Shown in pieces: positions 12,561 to 22,291 of a stretch of 64,000 nucleotides of DNA. Under the pieces are notes generated by a model. The model was not told the DNA's origin. It saw nothing but the letters and a program-made list of their open reading frames with translations, and did not search any database. How positions within the stretch are numbered: position 1 is the stretch's first letter; each line of letters starts with the position of its first letter. A program made the position numbers and the translations under genes. This DNA is from Isoetes taiwanensis (taxonomy: Eukaryota; Streptophyta; Lycopodiopsida; Isoetales; Isoetaceae): NCBI GenBank assembly GCA_021234155.1, contig JAJEKV010000020.1, forward strand, positions 6,244,563 through 6,308,562. The letters run 5' to 3'.

Positions 12561-12824
12561 ACACATGCAGAGAAAGACAACAACCCTCGGATTGTTCCAA
12601 CCAACGAAAATCAACGGCCCATAAAAGGTGCACTCTAGAAATACTATTTAGTACACCTCAACGAATACAACAATGAAATCATAGAAAAACCATGTGAAAA
12701 AACGTATAAAAATCTAAAAGTAACCCCCTGTTATTATGCTACATATTCATGTACATAATGTAAATCTTGCTTCCTTTTTTATGCTAAAGGAATGCACAAA
12801 TGCATCCCAATAGGAACAATAGGA

Positions 12825-12829
12825 ACAAT
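12825..12829. repeat. Target-site duplication, left (ACAAT)
   Basis: ACAAT precedes the TG of the left LTR and matches 20247-20251 exactly, the 5-bp length normal for copia integrase. Confidence 0.9.
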
Positions 12830-13461
12830 TGTTAGATTAATGAAGAACAAATGATCTCCAATCAATTTATTAGCAGTTGCAAGATACAAAATATGTTGCA
12901 GGATGACAATTGATATTTTATCTAGCACATTAAAATAAAACCCCAATGCACCATATAACCTATGGTTTACTGTAGAAAAAGGATCGAATGCAATTGCATC
13001 CATAAACCACAAAATCCTAAGCAAAAATAGTCAGCCAGCAGATCGAAACTGATTACTCTGCTCAATATCCAACGTATATACAACCTGTACAATACTTCTT
13101 GGCTTTATAGATCAATCCGGCCGATTTGGAGTCGGTTACCACCGGTTGATCCCGTGGCACATTCAACTTAATTTTCGCTCCAATTCTTATGCCTTAACCT
13201 CCTCGTTTGAATAGTAATAACCTTTTTTTCCTTATAAGGCAATGGTTCGACTATTATAGTGCCCATGCACATGGCCCCATATACACCTTGATTAACTTAC
13301 CATTCACAACCATGTAGCCACGTTATTCAAGGTTTATATTTCATCTGGTGTTATAGCAGAGATCCCTTGAAGACTGTTTACTGCTCACTTACTCCATTGT
13401 ACCCAGCTCACAGACCTGAAGATCAATTTATGTGATGAACATATTTCTTTCTTTTCCAACA
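12830..13461 (-). repeat. Copia LTR (3' LTR of the minus-strand element, 632 bp)
   Basis: Nearly identical to 19611-20246, with a handful of substitutions and small indels such as the GGG missing near 13110. On the minus strand it is preceded by the PPT, which makes it the 3' LTR. The high LTR identity indicates recent insertion relative to most remnants in the window. Confidence 0.95.
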
Positions 13462-13476
13462 TTCCTCCTTCATCAC
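13462..13476 (-). other. Copia polypurine tract
   Basis: On the minus strand GTGATGAAGGAGGAAT directly precedes the 3' LTR start TGTTGG. The position and purine content fit the plus-strand DNA synthesis primer. Confidence 0.75.
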
Positions 13477-13480
13477 ATAA

Positions 13481-14280
13481 CTATGTCACATTAAGATCAT
13501 TTCTGAATTGTATAAACTTGCTTTCTGCCAGAGCTTTGGTAAACACATCAGAAATTTGTTCTGCAGTATTTATGTAGGCCATTTGTATGTATCCCTTACT
13601 TGCTAAGTCCCTGATGAAATGTATGTTGAGCTCAATGTGCTTTGTTCTCTCGTGGTCTACGGGATTCTTTACTATTGCAATACAACTCTGACTATCAGTC
13701 AAAATTATTGTAGGCTTAGTTTGATAGCATTGCAGCTCATCCAACAGTCTTCTTAACCATGCTACCTCTTTGGCTACTAATGAAGCTGCAGCACACTCAT
13801 CCTCTGCTGTGGACATAGCAATTGCTTTCTGCTTCTTACTCCGCCAAGCTATAGGGCCTCCACCTAAGAATATAACATATCCTGAAGTTGATTTGCGTGT
13901 ACTCAGGTCACCGCCTCAGTCAGCATCACTAAATGCATGAATTTGCAAATTTTCACTGTTATATGTGATTCCAAATTCAGCTGTCCCTTTAAGATATTCA
14001 AGACCCTTTTCCCTGCAATCCAGTGCTGCTTGCTTGGGTTATGGCATCTTCTACTCAGAATGTTCACGATATACGCTATGTCAGGTCGTGTGTTGTTTGC
14101 TAGGTAGAACAAGCAGCCACTTAATGCTCTGTATGGTATTTGTTCCATTTCAAATGATTCACTTTCTGTCCGAGTCACTTCTGCAGTAAGCTTATGGCCT
14201 GGAACTACTGGAGTTTTAACGGGATGAGCATTCATTAGATTGAACCTCTTAAGCATGTTATTAATATGCTTACTCTGCAT
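13481..14280 (-). pseudogene. Copia RNase H and RT thumb region, frame-broken
   Basis: The upstream frame (14280-13903) reads the post-RT segment with NNMLKRFNLMNAHPVKTP and LANNTRPDIAYIVNILSR. The downstream frame (13816-13481) reads the C-terminal RNase H part with AMSTAEDECAAAS, ILTDSQSCIAIVKNP, KHIELNIHFIRD and the closing DVFTKAL, all standard copia RNase H features. A frame break between 13900 and 13850 separates them; the usual SDADWGGD-type stretch is readable only in the alternative frame. Confidence 0.88.
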
Positions 14281-14285
14281 AAGTT

Positions 14286-14945
14286 TTAAAACCCTTGACT
14301 CTGCCTATCTCTCACCACTTCAATCCCTATGAATTGCTTAAGTTCACCCATGTCAGACATTTTAAACCTTGCTTTTAGTATATCTTTGCATTTCTGCAAG
14401 CAAGTTGGACTGTTTGAGACCATAATGCAGTCATCCACGTAAAGAGCTATGATGCAAAACTGTTCCCCTGATTCGTACCGGTGTAAATTTCCGTCATTCT
14501 TCAATTTCTCAAAACCCTGTTCTTGAAGGAAATTGTCCATACACATATTCCATTCTCGAGGTGATTGTTTAAGGCAGTAGACAGTTTTCTTCAATTTCCA
14601 TACTTTCCCTTCTTGTGTCTCAAATCCCGGAGGCTGTCTCATGTATACATCACCTTCTAATTTAGCATTCAAAAACGCAGTCTTTACATCCATGTGGTGA
14701 AGTTCCAGGTTCAATGCATTAGCTAAGCTGAGTAGTAATCTCAAGCTTGAAAAGGTTTCACCATAATCTTTCCCCTTTTTCTGGGTATACCGTTGTGCCA
14801 CAAGTCTGGCTTTATGCCTTTTACTTCCATCTACATTTTCCTTGATTTTGAATATCCACTTGCATCCTATGATGTTTTGACTTGCTGGGCAGTCTACAAT
14901 CTCATATGTCTGTGTGCTACTAAATGAATCTAACTCGTCTTGCAT
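14286..14945 (-). pseudogene. Copia reverse transcriptase
   Basis: A single frame of about 219 residues covers the copia RT core (RVT_2): GCKWIFKIKENVDGS, KARLVAQRYTQKKGKDYGETFS, HHMDVKTAFLNAKLEGDVYM, QPPGFETQEGKVWKL and the catalytic YVDD box (ALYVDDCIMVSN). The RT lies 5' of RNase H and 3' of integrase on the minus strand, as in Ty1/copia. The core motif is intact, but the frame is closed at both ends by frame breaks (near 14945 and 14286), so the polyprotein is not expressed as one chain. Confidence 0.93.
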
Positions 14946-15557
14946 TGCATCAATCCATTTTTATTTTTCTTCACACATTCATATGAATTTGGCAACTCAA
15001 TGTCATCCATGATTGCTAAGATCTGATCATGTGTGACTTCCAAGTTTTCTACTCTTTTGCTCCTTCCTGCTTCATTTCTTCCGTATTCCTCCAAATTTAT
15101 TTTCAGATCTTCAGCTGGCTTCTCTGCTTGATTTTTCCTCCTCCTATGTACTACAGTTTCAATGTTTTGCTGATCTAGTTCAACTTCTGTGTGGAGTCCG
15201 CTGTCTACATTTTGTTGGCTGCTCATTTGCATTGTGTCTGATTCAGTACTTTCATCATCTGTATCCACCTCAAAATGCATTTTTTTTCTCTGATTTTGTT
15301 TCCTCTTGCTTTGCTTTTGCTGGATATCTATCCTTATACAGCACATCTTCATTAAATTGAACATCACGGCTGATCACAATCTCCTTAGTTTGTGGGACAT
15401 AAATTCTAAACCCTTTTGACTCATTGTCATACCCAACAAGAAAACCAATTATGGCTTTATCATCCAGTTTTTTTCTAAGTTCCGTAGGTATGTGACTGTA
15501 CGCTAAACATCCATATGTCTTAAAACTGTCATAATGCAATGCTTCATTTGAGTTTGA
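14930..15557 (-). pseudogene. Copia integrase C-terminus and acidic linker
   Basis: The frame ending at 15270 has the integrase tail found in all copia elements: HYDSFKTYGCLAYSHIP, LRKKLDDKAIIGFLVGYD and KGFRIYVPQTKEIVISRDV. It breaks at a T/A homopolymer near 15283 and continues in another frame (to 14930) as an acidic, Ser-rich linker (DTDDESTESDTM) leading to RT. Confidence 0.8.
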
Positions 15558-16087
15558 CTATAGGTTGAGAGGTACGTTACCTTGCAGTATTGCTGATGGT
15601 AGCATGTTTTGGATGCGAATAGCTGTATGCAGTGCTTCTTCCCAAAGATGATTTGGTAGGCCGCTATGCTTTATCATGGTTCTCACTGCGTCCATAATGA
15701 TTCTGTTCTTCCTTTCTGCCACTCCGTTTTGTTGCGGACTATACCTGCAGGTTAGTTGCCGTTTTATTCCGTTTGAAATACAAAAATGCTTGAACTTTTT
15801 TGACAGATACTCCCCTCCACGATCAGACCTAATACATCTAATCTTTTTTCTTGTTTGTCTTTCTGCTTCCGCCACAAAGTGTTTTAATGCAACAATAGCT
15901 TCTGATTTTTTTCTAAGGCAGTAACAAAAACATCTTCTACTGTAGTCATCAATGAAAGAGATAAAATATCTCTTGTTGGACCTACTTCGTACATTCAGGG
16001 GGCCACATAAATCTGCGTGGATTAATTCTAGTACTTCCTTGGCCCTATATTTTGTCTTTGCAAATGGCAGCCTATATTTTGTCGAAG
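15558..16087 (-). pseudogene. Copia integrase core
   Basis: Starts with RLPFAKTKYRAKEVLELIHADLCGP and continues with FISFIDDYSRRCFCYCL (first catalytic Asp region), IRSDRGGEYLSKKF (second Asp) and SPQQNGVAERKNRIIMD (Glu), the DDE triad in a copia context. An in-frame TAG at 15558-15560 stops the frame before the integrase tail. Its N-terminal zinc part lies about 1.9 kb away at 18037 onward, beyond the LINE. Confidence 0.92.
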
Positions 16088-16088
16088 T

Positions 16089-17849
16089 TTGAAACAAGAC
16101 CTCTATATATGCTTTGTAGATTTTACTTCTGCTTTTGATACAGTACCACGCGAGCTTCTTTGGCAGCGCTTGCAGGCACTTGGGGTTCCACAAGATCTTC
16201 AAAATGCAGTTTATCGGCTCTATGAAAGGGTTTTTGCTAAATTTCCAGCATCAGGTACTCAAATCACTAGCAATATTGGAGTTCGACAGGGTTGCCCTTT
16301 ATCTCCTACACTTTTTGGCTTGTACATTGATCAATTGGAAGAATGGCTTGATAATCATGGCGGCGGAGGTCCACATTTGGCACACTATATCATTAGGCAA
16401 CTTATGTATGCTGATGATGTTTCACTTCTGGCACATACCGCTGCTAGTATGCAGCAACATTTACATGCTCTGCACAGTTTCTGTGAGAACACAGGTCTGC
16501 GTGTTAATCTGCAAAAGACCAAGCTTTTGGTAGTTCAATCTTCTCGTCACAATGTTCCCCCTATGCACTATGATAGCCGCGAAGTTGAAGTTGTAGATAG
16601 CTACAAGTATCTTGGTGTAGAATTCTGTAAGAACACACTCTGGGAACAGTGTATTACCAAGCGGGTGGCTGCTGGATGGAGAGCACTCTATGCAATGCAA
16701 AACAATTGTTTTCGCGCAGAAATTCATGATTGGCCACGGAAAGCCCACTTGTTTCGGGCTTTGGTAGAGCCTGTTTTACTGTATGGTTCTGAAGTGTGGG
16801 GGCCTGCCATTAGTGCTAGTGCTTGGGAGAGCTTGGAGCGGGTGCAAAAGTCCTTTCTCACTTACAGCCTTGGAGTTAAAAGAACGGTACAAGCTATTTC
16901 AAAGCTTTTTGGTGTTCACGGGATTAGTAGAGCGGAAGTTTTCCATTTGGCGGGACTTCTTGGGTGTGGTAGATGGTGATGGTCAGTTTGTACAGCAGTA
17001 GAGTTGCAGTTGTTGTGGAGTGTCGAGGTATCACTGTCTCTTTGGGGCAGTTCTCCTTCCTCCTCACTTGCTTTGTAACATTACCATTCTTTTAATATAT
17101 TGCTGACACAGTTCTTCAAAATTTTTTAAAAGAACGGTGCCCTATGCTATTCTTTTACAAGAGACAGGTTTTTGGCCTCTTCAACATTCTGCCATGAAGC
17201 GCCATCTCCACTATATCTGCAAGGTGCACCACATGGACGATGTTAGGTATCCTGTTCTTGCACTTGCCATGGCTGAATCTCCTCAGCGTTTGAAACGATG
17301 TTGGAAAGAGCATTGCACTACATGGTTTGCACGTTGGGTTGGGGCAACCAGAGAACCGCCTCGATGCTTGCCGATTCGATCCGAGCTTTTGCAACAATAT
17401 CTTAATGGTCGCGTTTTTCTCAAAAGATATGGGGACTTGATTATTTTGGCCCAAGTGGCCGGTCATTATCATGCACACATAAATCCCACTTTGGCACCGT
17501 GGCCCCAAGCTTATTTGCTTGCTTCATTGTCCGGGAACAAGCTTGTAGCTATTGCATCAATTATACGCGGGGTCCCATTGTGCTACTGGATTGAGAGGCA
17601 GGTAGATGGGAGCGGCCGCAATTGCCGCGAGAAGCGAGACTATGTGCCTGTTGCCAGTTACAGGTTATTGAAGATGAAAGCCATACTCTTCTGAGTTGCC
17701 CTGCTTTTGAGATAGTCCGGAATCATTTTTCGACCTTAGCATTCCATTCCACGCTTCCACAACTTCTCAGCGCACCATCTGTGCATGACTTGGCATTATA
17801 CATACTTGAGGTTCTAGATAAACGTCTGCAATTACTGAGCCCTCAGTAG
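16089..17849 (+). pseudogene. LINE reverse transcriptase and C-terminal zinc region, interrupted
   Basis: The RT reads FVDFTSAFDTVPRELLW (motif A), GVRQGCPLSPTLFGLYID, the catalytic LMYADDVSLLA, GLRVNLQKTKLL and YKYLGVEF. The domain begins at motif A, so the endonuclease and RT fingers are absent. The frame is interrupted by a 237-bp insert at 16889-17125; skipping it continues the same frame. Near 17610-17640 a frame break occurs, after which a CCHC-type motif appears (CACCQLQVIEDESHTLLSC), typical of LINE ORF2 C-termini, and the protein ends at 17849. The copy is dead: 5' truncated, interrupted and frameshifted. Confidence 0.9.
16889..17125 (+). mobile_element. 237-bp retroposed fragment inside the LINE, with 13-bp target duplication
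   Basis: TTAAAAGAACGGT occurs at 16876-16888 and again at 17126-17138, and the LINE frame is restored when the insert and one copy are removed. The insert opens with protein-like sequence (GVHGISRAEVFHLAGLLG then stop) and ends TTTTAATATATTGCTGACACAGTTCTTCAAAATTTTT. A variable-length duplication over a TTAAAA site is typical of target-primed reverse transcription, so this is probably the 3' end of another non-LTR element. It is the third level of nesting. Confidence 0.8.
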
Positions 17850-18036
17850 TCATTATCTAAGCTTGTCTAGTATCATCATTACTGCAAAGGTTTTTCCCTT
17901 GAAAACCTTTCGAGGCAGGGGTTTTTTAATCCTAGTAGTAATGATTGTACTAGCCCATTGTATGGGTCCCATGACCTATTGGTCTTCGTGGACGTTAAAA
18001 AAACTATTCTATTCTATTCTATTCCTAGCATACATC
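17850..18036 (+). repeat. LINE 3' untranslated region and (TATTC)n tail
   Basis: GGCAGGGGTTTTTTAATCCTAG.. TGGACGTTAAAAAAA then TATTC repeats. The same 3' end occurs in two other places in this window, which defines the family's 3' terminus. Confidence 0.85.
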
Positions 18037-18600
18037 CCTCACATGAGAATTTGTCCGTCTTGAGGTCATTACAACTAAGCCAATCCTTTTTAACTAGAAA
18101 CTTTATGTTATTGCTGTTTGTATGCCCCAATCTGTTATGCCACAGTTCCAACTCATTCCTAGTTACTGAACTTATGCTTAAGCAAGTGTTGCCTTTCATT
18201 TGAAACAAGTTTCCACAACGATGAGCCAAAAACTTTAATTCATCTCCCAAGAAAATTTTACATGCTTTAGAGTCAAAATTAACTCTATAACCCAAGTCAA
18301 CTAACTGACTGACAGAAATCAGATTTTTGACGATGCTTGGCACACATAGAACATTTTCAACATCAATGATATTTCCTTGCAGATCCGTAAGTTGCAGCAG
18401 ACCACTCCCTTCAACTGATTGTAAATGCCCATTTCCTACTTGTATATTTTTTGAGTTGCTTTGCTTGATGTTCTTGAGCAGGTCAGTAGATTGAACTACT
18501 GATCTCTCAGCTCCACTATCAACTACAAGTGTGTCACAAGCATTGTTAGCTCCTTCAGTTCTATTAAGAATGGCAAACTCACAATTTACCTCATTTTCGT
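18037..18600 (-). pseudogene. Copia protease and GAG-pre-integrase region
   Basis: On the minus strand, near 18525, LVVDSGAERSVV contains the DSG active-site triplet of the retroviral-type aspartic protease. Further on are VPSIVKNLISVSQLVDLGY and the GAG-pre-integrase zinc region LELWHNRLGHTNSNNIKFL..CEGCMLG. The LINE follows directly after the last Gly. The same protease sequence style appears in the copia element at 48.6-51.5 kb, showing both belong to one lineage. Confidence 0.88.
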
Positions 18601-18639
18601 CTTCAGTTTCTTTGTCTTCTTGCTCACTTTCTTGTGCAA

Positions 18640-19560
18640 GATTTACTGCTGCAGGCTTCCTTCCTCCTCGACCTCTATTAGCATAGCTCTTTCCTCCTCG
18701 GGTGTCTTTTCCTTTTCCTCTCCCTTTACCATAGTCTTTTGGAGAGGAGCATCTTGCTGCTGTATGTCCACTTCCTCCACAATTAAAACAACTGATATCA
18801 TTTTTGTTAAGCTTAGGACATTCCCTTTTGAAGTGCCCTGACTCATGACAGTAAAAGCAATTTCCTTTGCTCTTTTTTCGGCATACAATATTTCAGCAGA
18901 TTCATCTCCTCCTTTAGTTAATTTTTTCTGTTCATATTCAGTTCTAAGCACATTTTCTACTTCTTCTCTTGTTTTGCTTATGTTTCTTATAAACAAAGCT
19001 AATTGATCATTTTCTATTATTGCCCTTGAAATCTGTAGCACTTGGCTTCTTTCGAAATATGTACACCTGCACCAGACAGATCTGCTATAATATTGTCGAA
19101 ATTGTTGAAAAATTCAGAGACATCTCCATCCTCCTGCAATTTTAGGCCTCTTAACTCTTCTTCCAACAGATCAATTTGTGAGGAGGTTTTTTGTTCATAG
19201 TTCTTAAGAAGAAAACTCCACATCTCCCTAGGTGTTTTATTTCTGAGCTTGAGTCTAATTATAGGACTCACCTTGCACGTTATGATCCCTCGGGCCTCTT
19301 TAACTTTTGCATATGCAGATCTCCCTGCACATCAACCCTCACAACTGTTCTTGCAGGACCAGATTCTCTTGTGACATCATTTGCATTGTTAGTAGCTACA
19401 TTAACAGAGCTTTCAGACCTGCTTGCAATATTTAACTCAAACTGAGTTCCTTCATTCCCTGGATCTACCCGATCCCATAATTCTTCAACCTCCAAGATGT
19501 GTTTGATTGAATCCTTCCACACTTGGAAACCAGCTCCCCCCTTAAAAACTTCTACAGTAC
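18640..19560 (-). pseudogene. Copia gag with two CCHC zinc knuckles, frame-broken
   Basis: Three minus-strand frames cover gag: an N-terminal part (19522-19280) with MWKDSIKHILEVEELWDRV; a middle part with TPREMWSFLLKNYEQKTSSQIDLLEEEL (19271-19017); and a part with IENDQLALFIRNISKTREEVE (19041-18880). In another frame at about 18745-18865 two CX2CX4HX4C knuckles are read (CFYCHESGHFKREC and CFNCGGSGHTAARC). At least three single-base frame breaks make it nonfunctional. Confidence 0.88.
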
Positions 19561-19597
19561 TTAAAAGGTTCGCACCAAAATGGTTAGAGATTGTCCT

Positions 19598-19609
19598 GCT
19601 CTGATACCA
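19598..19609 (-). other. Copia primer binding site (initiator tRNA-Met type)
   Basis: The minus strand reads TGGTATCAGAGC one base inside the 5' LTR, the classic plant copia PBS complementary to the 3' end of initiator tRNA-Met. Confidence 0.92.
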
Positions 19610-19610
19610 A

Positions 19611-20246
19611 TGTTAGATTAATGAAGAACAAATGATCTCCAATCAATTTATTAGTAGTTGCAAGATACAAAATATGTTGCAGGATGACAATTGATATTTT
19701 ATCTAGCACATTAAAATAAAACCCCAATGCACCATGTAACCTATGGTTTACTGTAGAAAAAGGATCGAATGCAATTGCATCCATAAACCACAAAATCCTA
19801 AGCAAAAATAGTCAGCCAGCAGATCGAAACTGATTACTCTGCTCAATATCCAACCTATATACAACCTGTACAATACTTCTTGGCTTTATAGGGGATCAAT
19901 CCGGCCGATTTGGAGTCAGTTACCACCGGTTGATCCCGTGGCACATTCAACTTAATTTTTGCTCCAATTCTTATGCCTTAACCTCCTCGTTTGAATAGTA
20001 ATAACCTTTTTTTTCCTTATAAGGCAGTGGTTCGACTATTATAGTGCCCATGCACATGGCCCCATATACACCTTGATTAACTTACCATTCACAACCATGT
20101 AGCCACGTTATTCAAGGTTTATATTTCATCTGGTGTTATAGCAGAGATCCCTTGAAGACTATTTACTGCTCACTTACTCCACTGTACCCAGCTCACAGAC
20201 CTGAAGATCAATTTATGTGATGAACATATTTCTTTCTTTTCCAACA
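19611..20246 (-). repeat. Copia LTR (5' LTR of the minus-strand element, 636 bp)
   Basis: Partner of 12830-13461, ends TGTTAG..CCAACA, followed by the ACAAT duplication at 20247-20251. Confidence 0.95.
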
Positions 20247-20251
20247 ACAAT

Positions 20252-20994
20252 GATAGCCACGACTAGGGTGAGAGCTCTGAAGTTTTGCATCTTTGCGGTA
20301 TAAAATTAAAGGTATTTTACTGCTTTATCACATTTTAATTATAGACGATGATGGATATTTCCAGACCCATGGCACAGGTACCAATTCAAAATCTCATCTG
20401 CCTTTTTCTATAATGAAGTAACTATTTGGGAAGAGCCCAAATGGGAACCATGATTATTCAATGATGCACAAACTCCTGTTGCTAATATATAAGGATGAAC
20501 TTTACAGTGGTACCAATTTAATTTCATACCTCATAAATAGATGTATAAGTAACCAACTCTTTTGTTGTGGAGGAAAGTCTCATGCCTCTAATGGTGTCTT
20601 CATGATGCCATGTGGCCTTGCTGCTAAGGTTGTGTGGTTTCCACCATGGCATGCAGTTGTAGAAAGTTTCGTTTCTTATGTCCCCTTGACTTGCCATACA
20701 GCTAGAGGAAGTTTTTTTCCCAAACTTAAATTTGCAAAATTGTGCATAAAGTTGTTTTTGAATTTGGTGGTTCTCTGCATGACCATTTTATTCATCTTTA
20801 ATTCACAGGGATATTTGTTTGTTGCACACCTTTAACGTTTGATTCTCTCCAAAGCTGGTTTAAAGAATAAAAATTCTTCCTTTTCAGACAGGTATGTGTA
20901 ATATATTTGACTAGAGGGTCAATAACCTGTAATATGCTGGACTAGAGGGTCAAGCATCCCATTTGTTTTGTCCTTTTGATATGTATCTCCTCTC
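20252..20994. other. Intergenic DNA
   Basis: A 124-codon ORF at 20461-20835 has no recognised domain and a composition rich in Leu, Phe and Cys, so I treat it as chance. Nothing else could be supported. Confidence 0.4.
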
Positions 20995-21104
20995 AGGCAG
21001 GGGTTTTTTAATCCTAGTAGTAATGATTGTACTAGCCCATTGTATGGGTCCCATGGCCTATTGATCTCCGTGGACGTTAAAAAAATCTATTCTATTCTAT
21101 TCTC
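20995..21104 (+). repeat. LINE 3'-end fragment, severely 5' truncated
   Basis: Matches 17915-18030 of the nested LINE almost base for base (AGGCAGGGGTTTTTTAATCC.. GTGGACGTTAAAAAAA, TATTC tail). A 110-bp copy with only the 3' end is a typical abortive target-primed insertion. Confidence 0.85.
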
Positions 21105-21594
21105 TCAATTTTGTTCTCAATTTTTGTATATGCATCTTGATTCCTTTCGCAAGTAGTAGATGATTTGTTTATCACAACTTGAAATAGAGATATGCCTTAG
21201 TTAGATAGTACCCATTTCTCGATGTTGTCATGTTATTCTTATTGTTGCCACATCATTATGTTAGATAAACCACTTCCACCCCTGTTATAGCCACAGGAAA
21301 GTGAAGAAAGAGGACCCTAAATGTGCGTGCTTAACAAATATCTTGAGCCTTAAATTTTATATAAGTTTCACGAAAGATTAGCTGGATTTTTTTTCTCTAT
21401 GATTGGATTTGTTGTTATTGTTGTGGAATACTCCTCATGGTCTTATGTTTGTTGAACTTTAAAAACTGGCATGATGCATTGGCATGAACTAATTGCGATT
21501 ATGCTTCTAAATTGTTGGTTCTATGTTCTCACTGCATAAATACATGATCTTATATTAGTATATATAATTATGCACGATATAAACTATAACTAGT

Positions 21595-22291
21595 GCAATT
21601 TTTGAGTTTTCTGCATCTGATCTGCGGAGTGCAAACGGTGCAAAAACAAGAACCACTTTGCTCAACACACCACATAATCCTACTGGAAAGGTATTCAACA
21701 GAAGAGAACTGGAAATGATTGCAAGGATCTGCATGGAACATAATTTGCTGGTATTTTCTGATGAAGTGTACAATAAGCTACATTACCTGGTATGTTCTCT
21801 AGAACCATAACTATGAACTCCATTGGCAAGTCTTTCTCCCTCACAGGATGGAAGATAGGTTGGGCAATTGCTCCTACTAATATAACTCGCGCCATCAGAG
21901 TTGCCCATTGGACTCTAAACCTTCTGCACTAAGACTCCAATGCAATGGGGCGCTGTGCAAGCACTACAAGCGCCAGATTCATATTACGCAGACCTGGTAG
22001 AGCAATTTAGAATTAGAAAAGATGTTTTGGTGAGTGGCCCTCGAAAAGCAGATTTTACAGTGTATCAGCTCCCGGGTGGATGTTTTGTTATGGCAGACCA
22101 CACTTCCATTGAGCCAACTGATGGTTTAGAATTTTGCGAGGAACTTATCAAGAAGACTCGAGTGGCTGCCGTTCCTTTCCATGGTTTTTATTCAAACCCT
22201 ATTGATGGTGTTAACATTATCAGTTTGCCTTTTGCAAGGATTTTAACACTCTGAACAAAGTAGTTGACAGGTTAAACAAAGGCTTTAACTA
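21595..22291 (+). pseudogene. Processed pseudogene of a kynurenine-aminotransferase-like class I aminotransferase
   Basis: Read across frame breaks, the strand encodes the C-terminal half of a PLP-dependent fold-type I aminotransferase close to kynurenine--oxoglutarate aminotransferase. Visible pieces are LLNTPHNPTGKVFNRREL, the SDEVYNKLHY segment, TMNSIGKSFSLTGWKIGWAIAP (PLP-lysine motif SxxKxFxxTGWKIGW), TRAIRVAHW, TPMQWGAVQALQAPDSYYADL, RIRKDVLVSG and the C-terminal DFNTLNKVVDRLNKGFN before a stop at about 22291. There are no introns, a stretch is deleted before the PLP-lysine segment, and several frame breaks and stops occur. The whole N-terminal half is missing. This is a dead, probably retroposed copy. 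Confidence 0.85.

Larger units (their letters stand above)
16088..18036 (+). mobile_element. 5'-truncated LINE (non-LTR retrotransposon) nested in copia integrase
   Basis: The insert begins in the RT domain and ends in a (TATTC)n tail at 18008-18030, the 3' end seen again at 20995-21104 and, inverted, at 37656-37733. On the minus strand the copia reading goes from CEGCMLG at about 18040 to RLPFAKTK at about 16070 if the insert is removed, so the boundaries are known to within a few bases. No clear target duplication was seen. The orientation is opposite to copia. Confidence 0.9.
12830..20246 (-). mobile_element. Complete Ty1/copia LTR retrotransposon carrying a nested LINE
   Basis: Two near-identical LTRs (12830-13461 and 19611-20246, TGTTAG..CCAACA) bound a minus-strand internal region. 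The 5-bp sequence ACAAT is duplicated directly outside both ends (12825-12829 and 20247-20251). The minus-strand order is 5' LTR, tRNA-Met-type PBS, gag, protease, integrase, RT, RNase H, PPT, 3' LTR, the diagnostic copia order. Frame breaks and an in-frame stop in integrase show that this copy is inactive. About 1.9 kb of plus-strand LINE interrupts it between the GAG-pre-integrase zinc region and integrase. Confidence 0.96.

Noticed and set aside
12317-12640. Several ORFs rich in Cys, His, Met and Val on both strands
   Set aside because: They are translations of a CA/CATG microsatellite in different frames.
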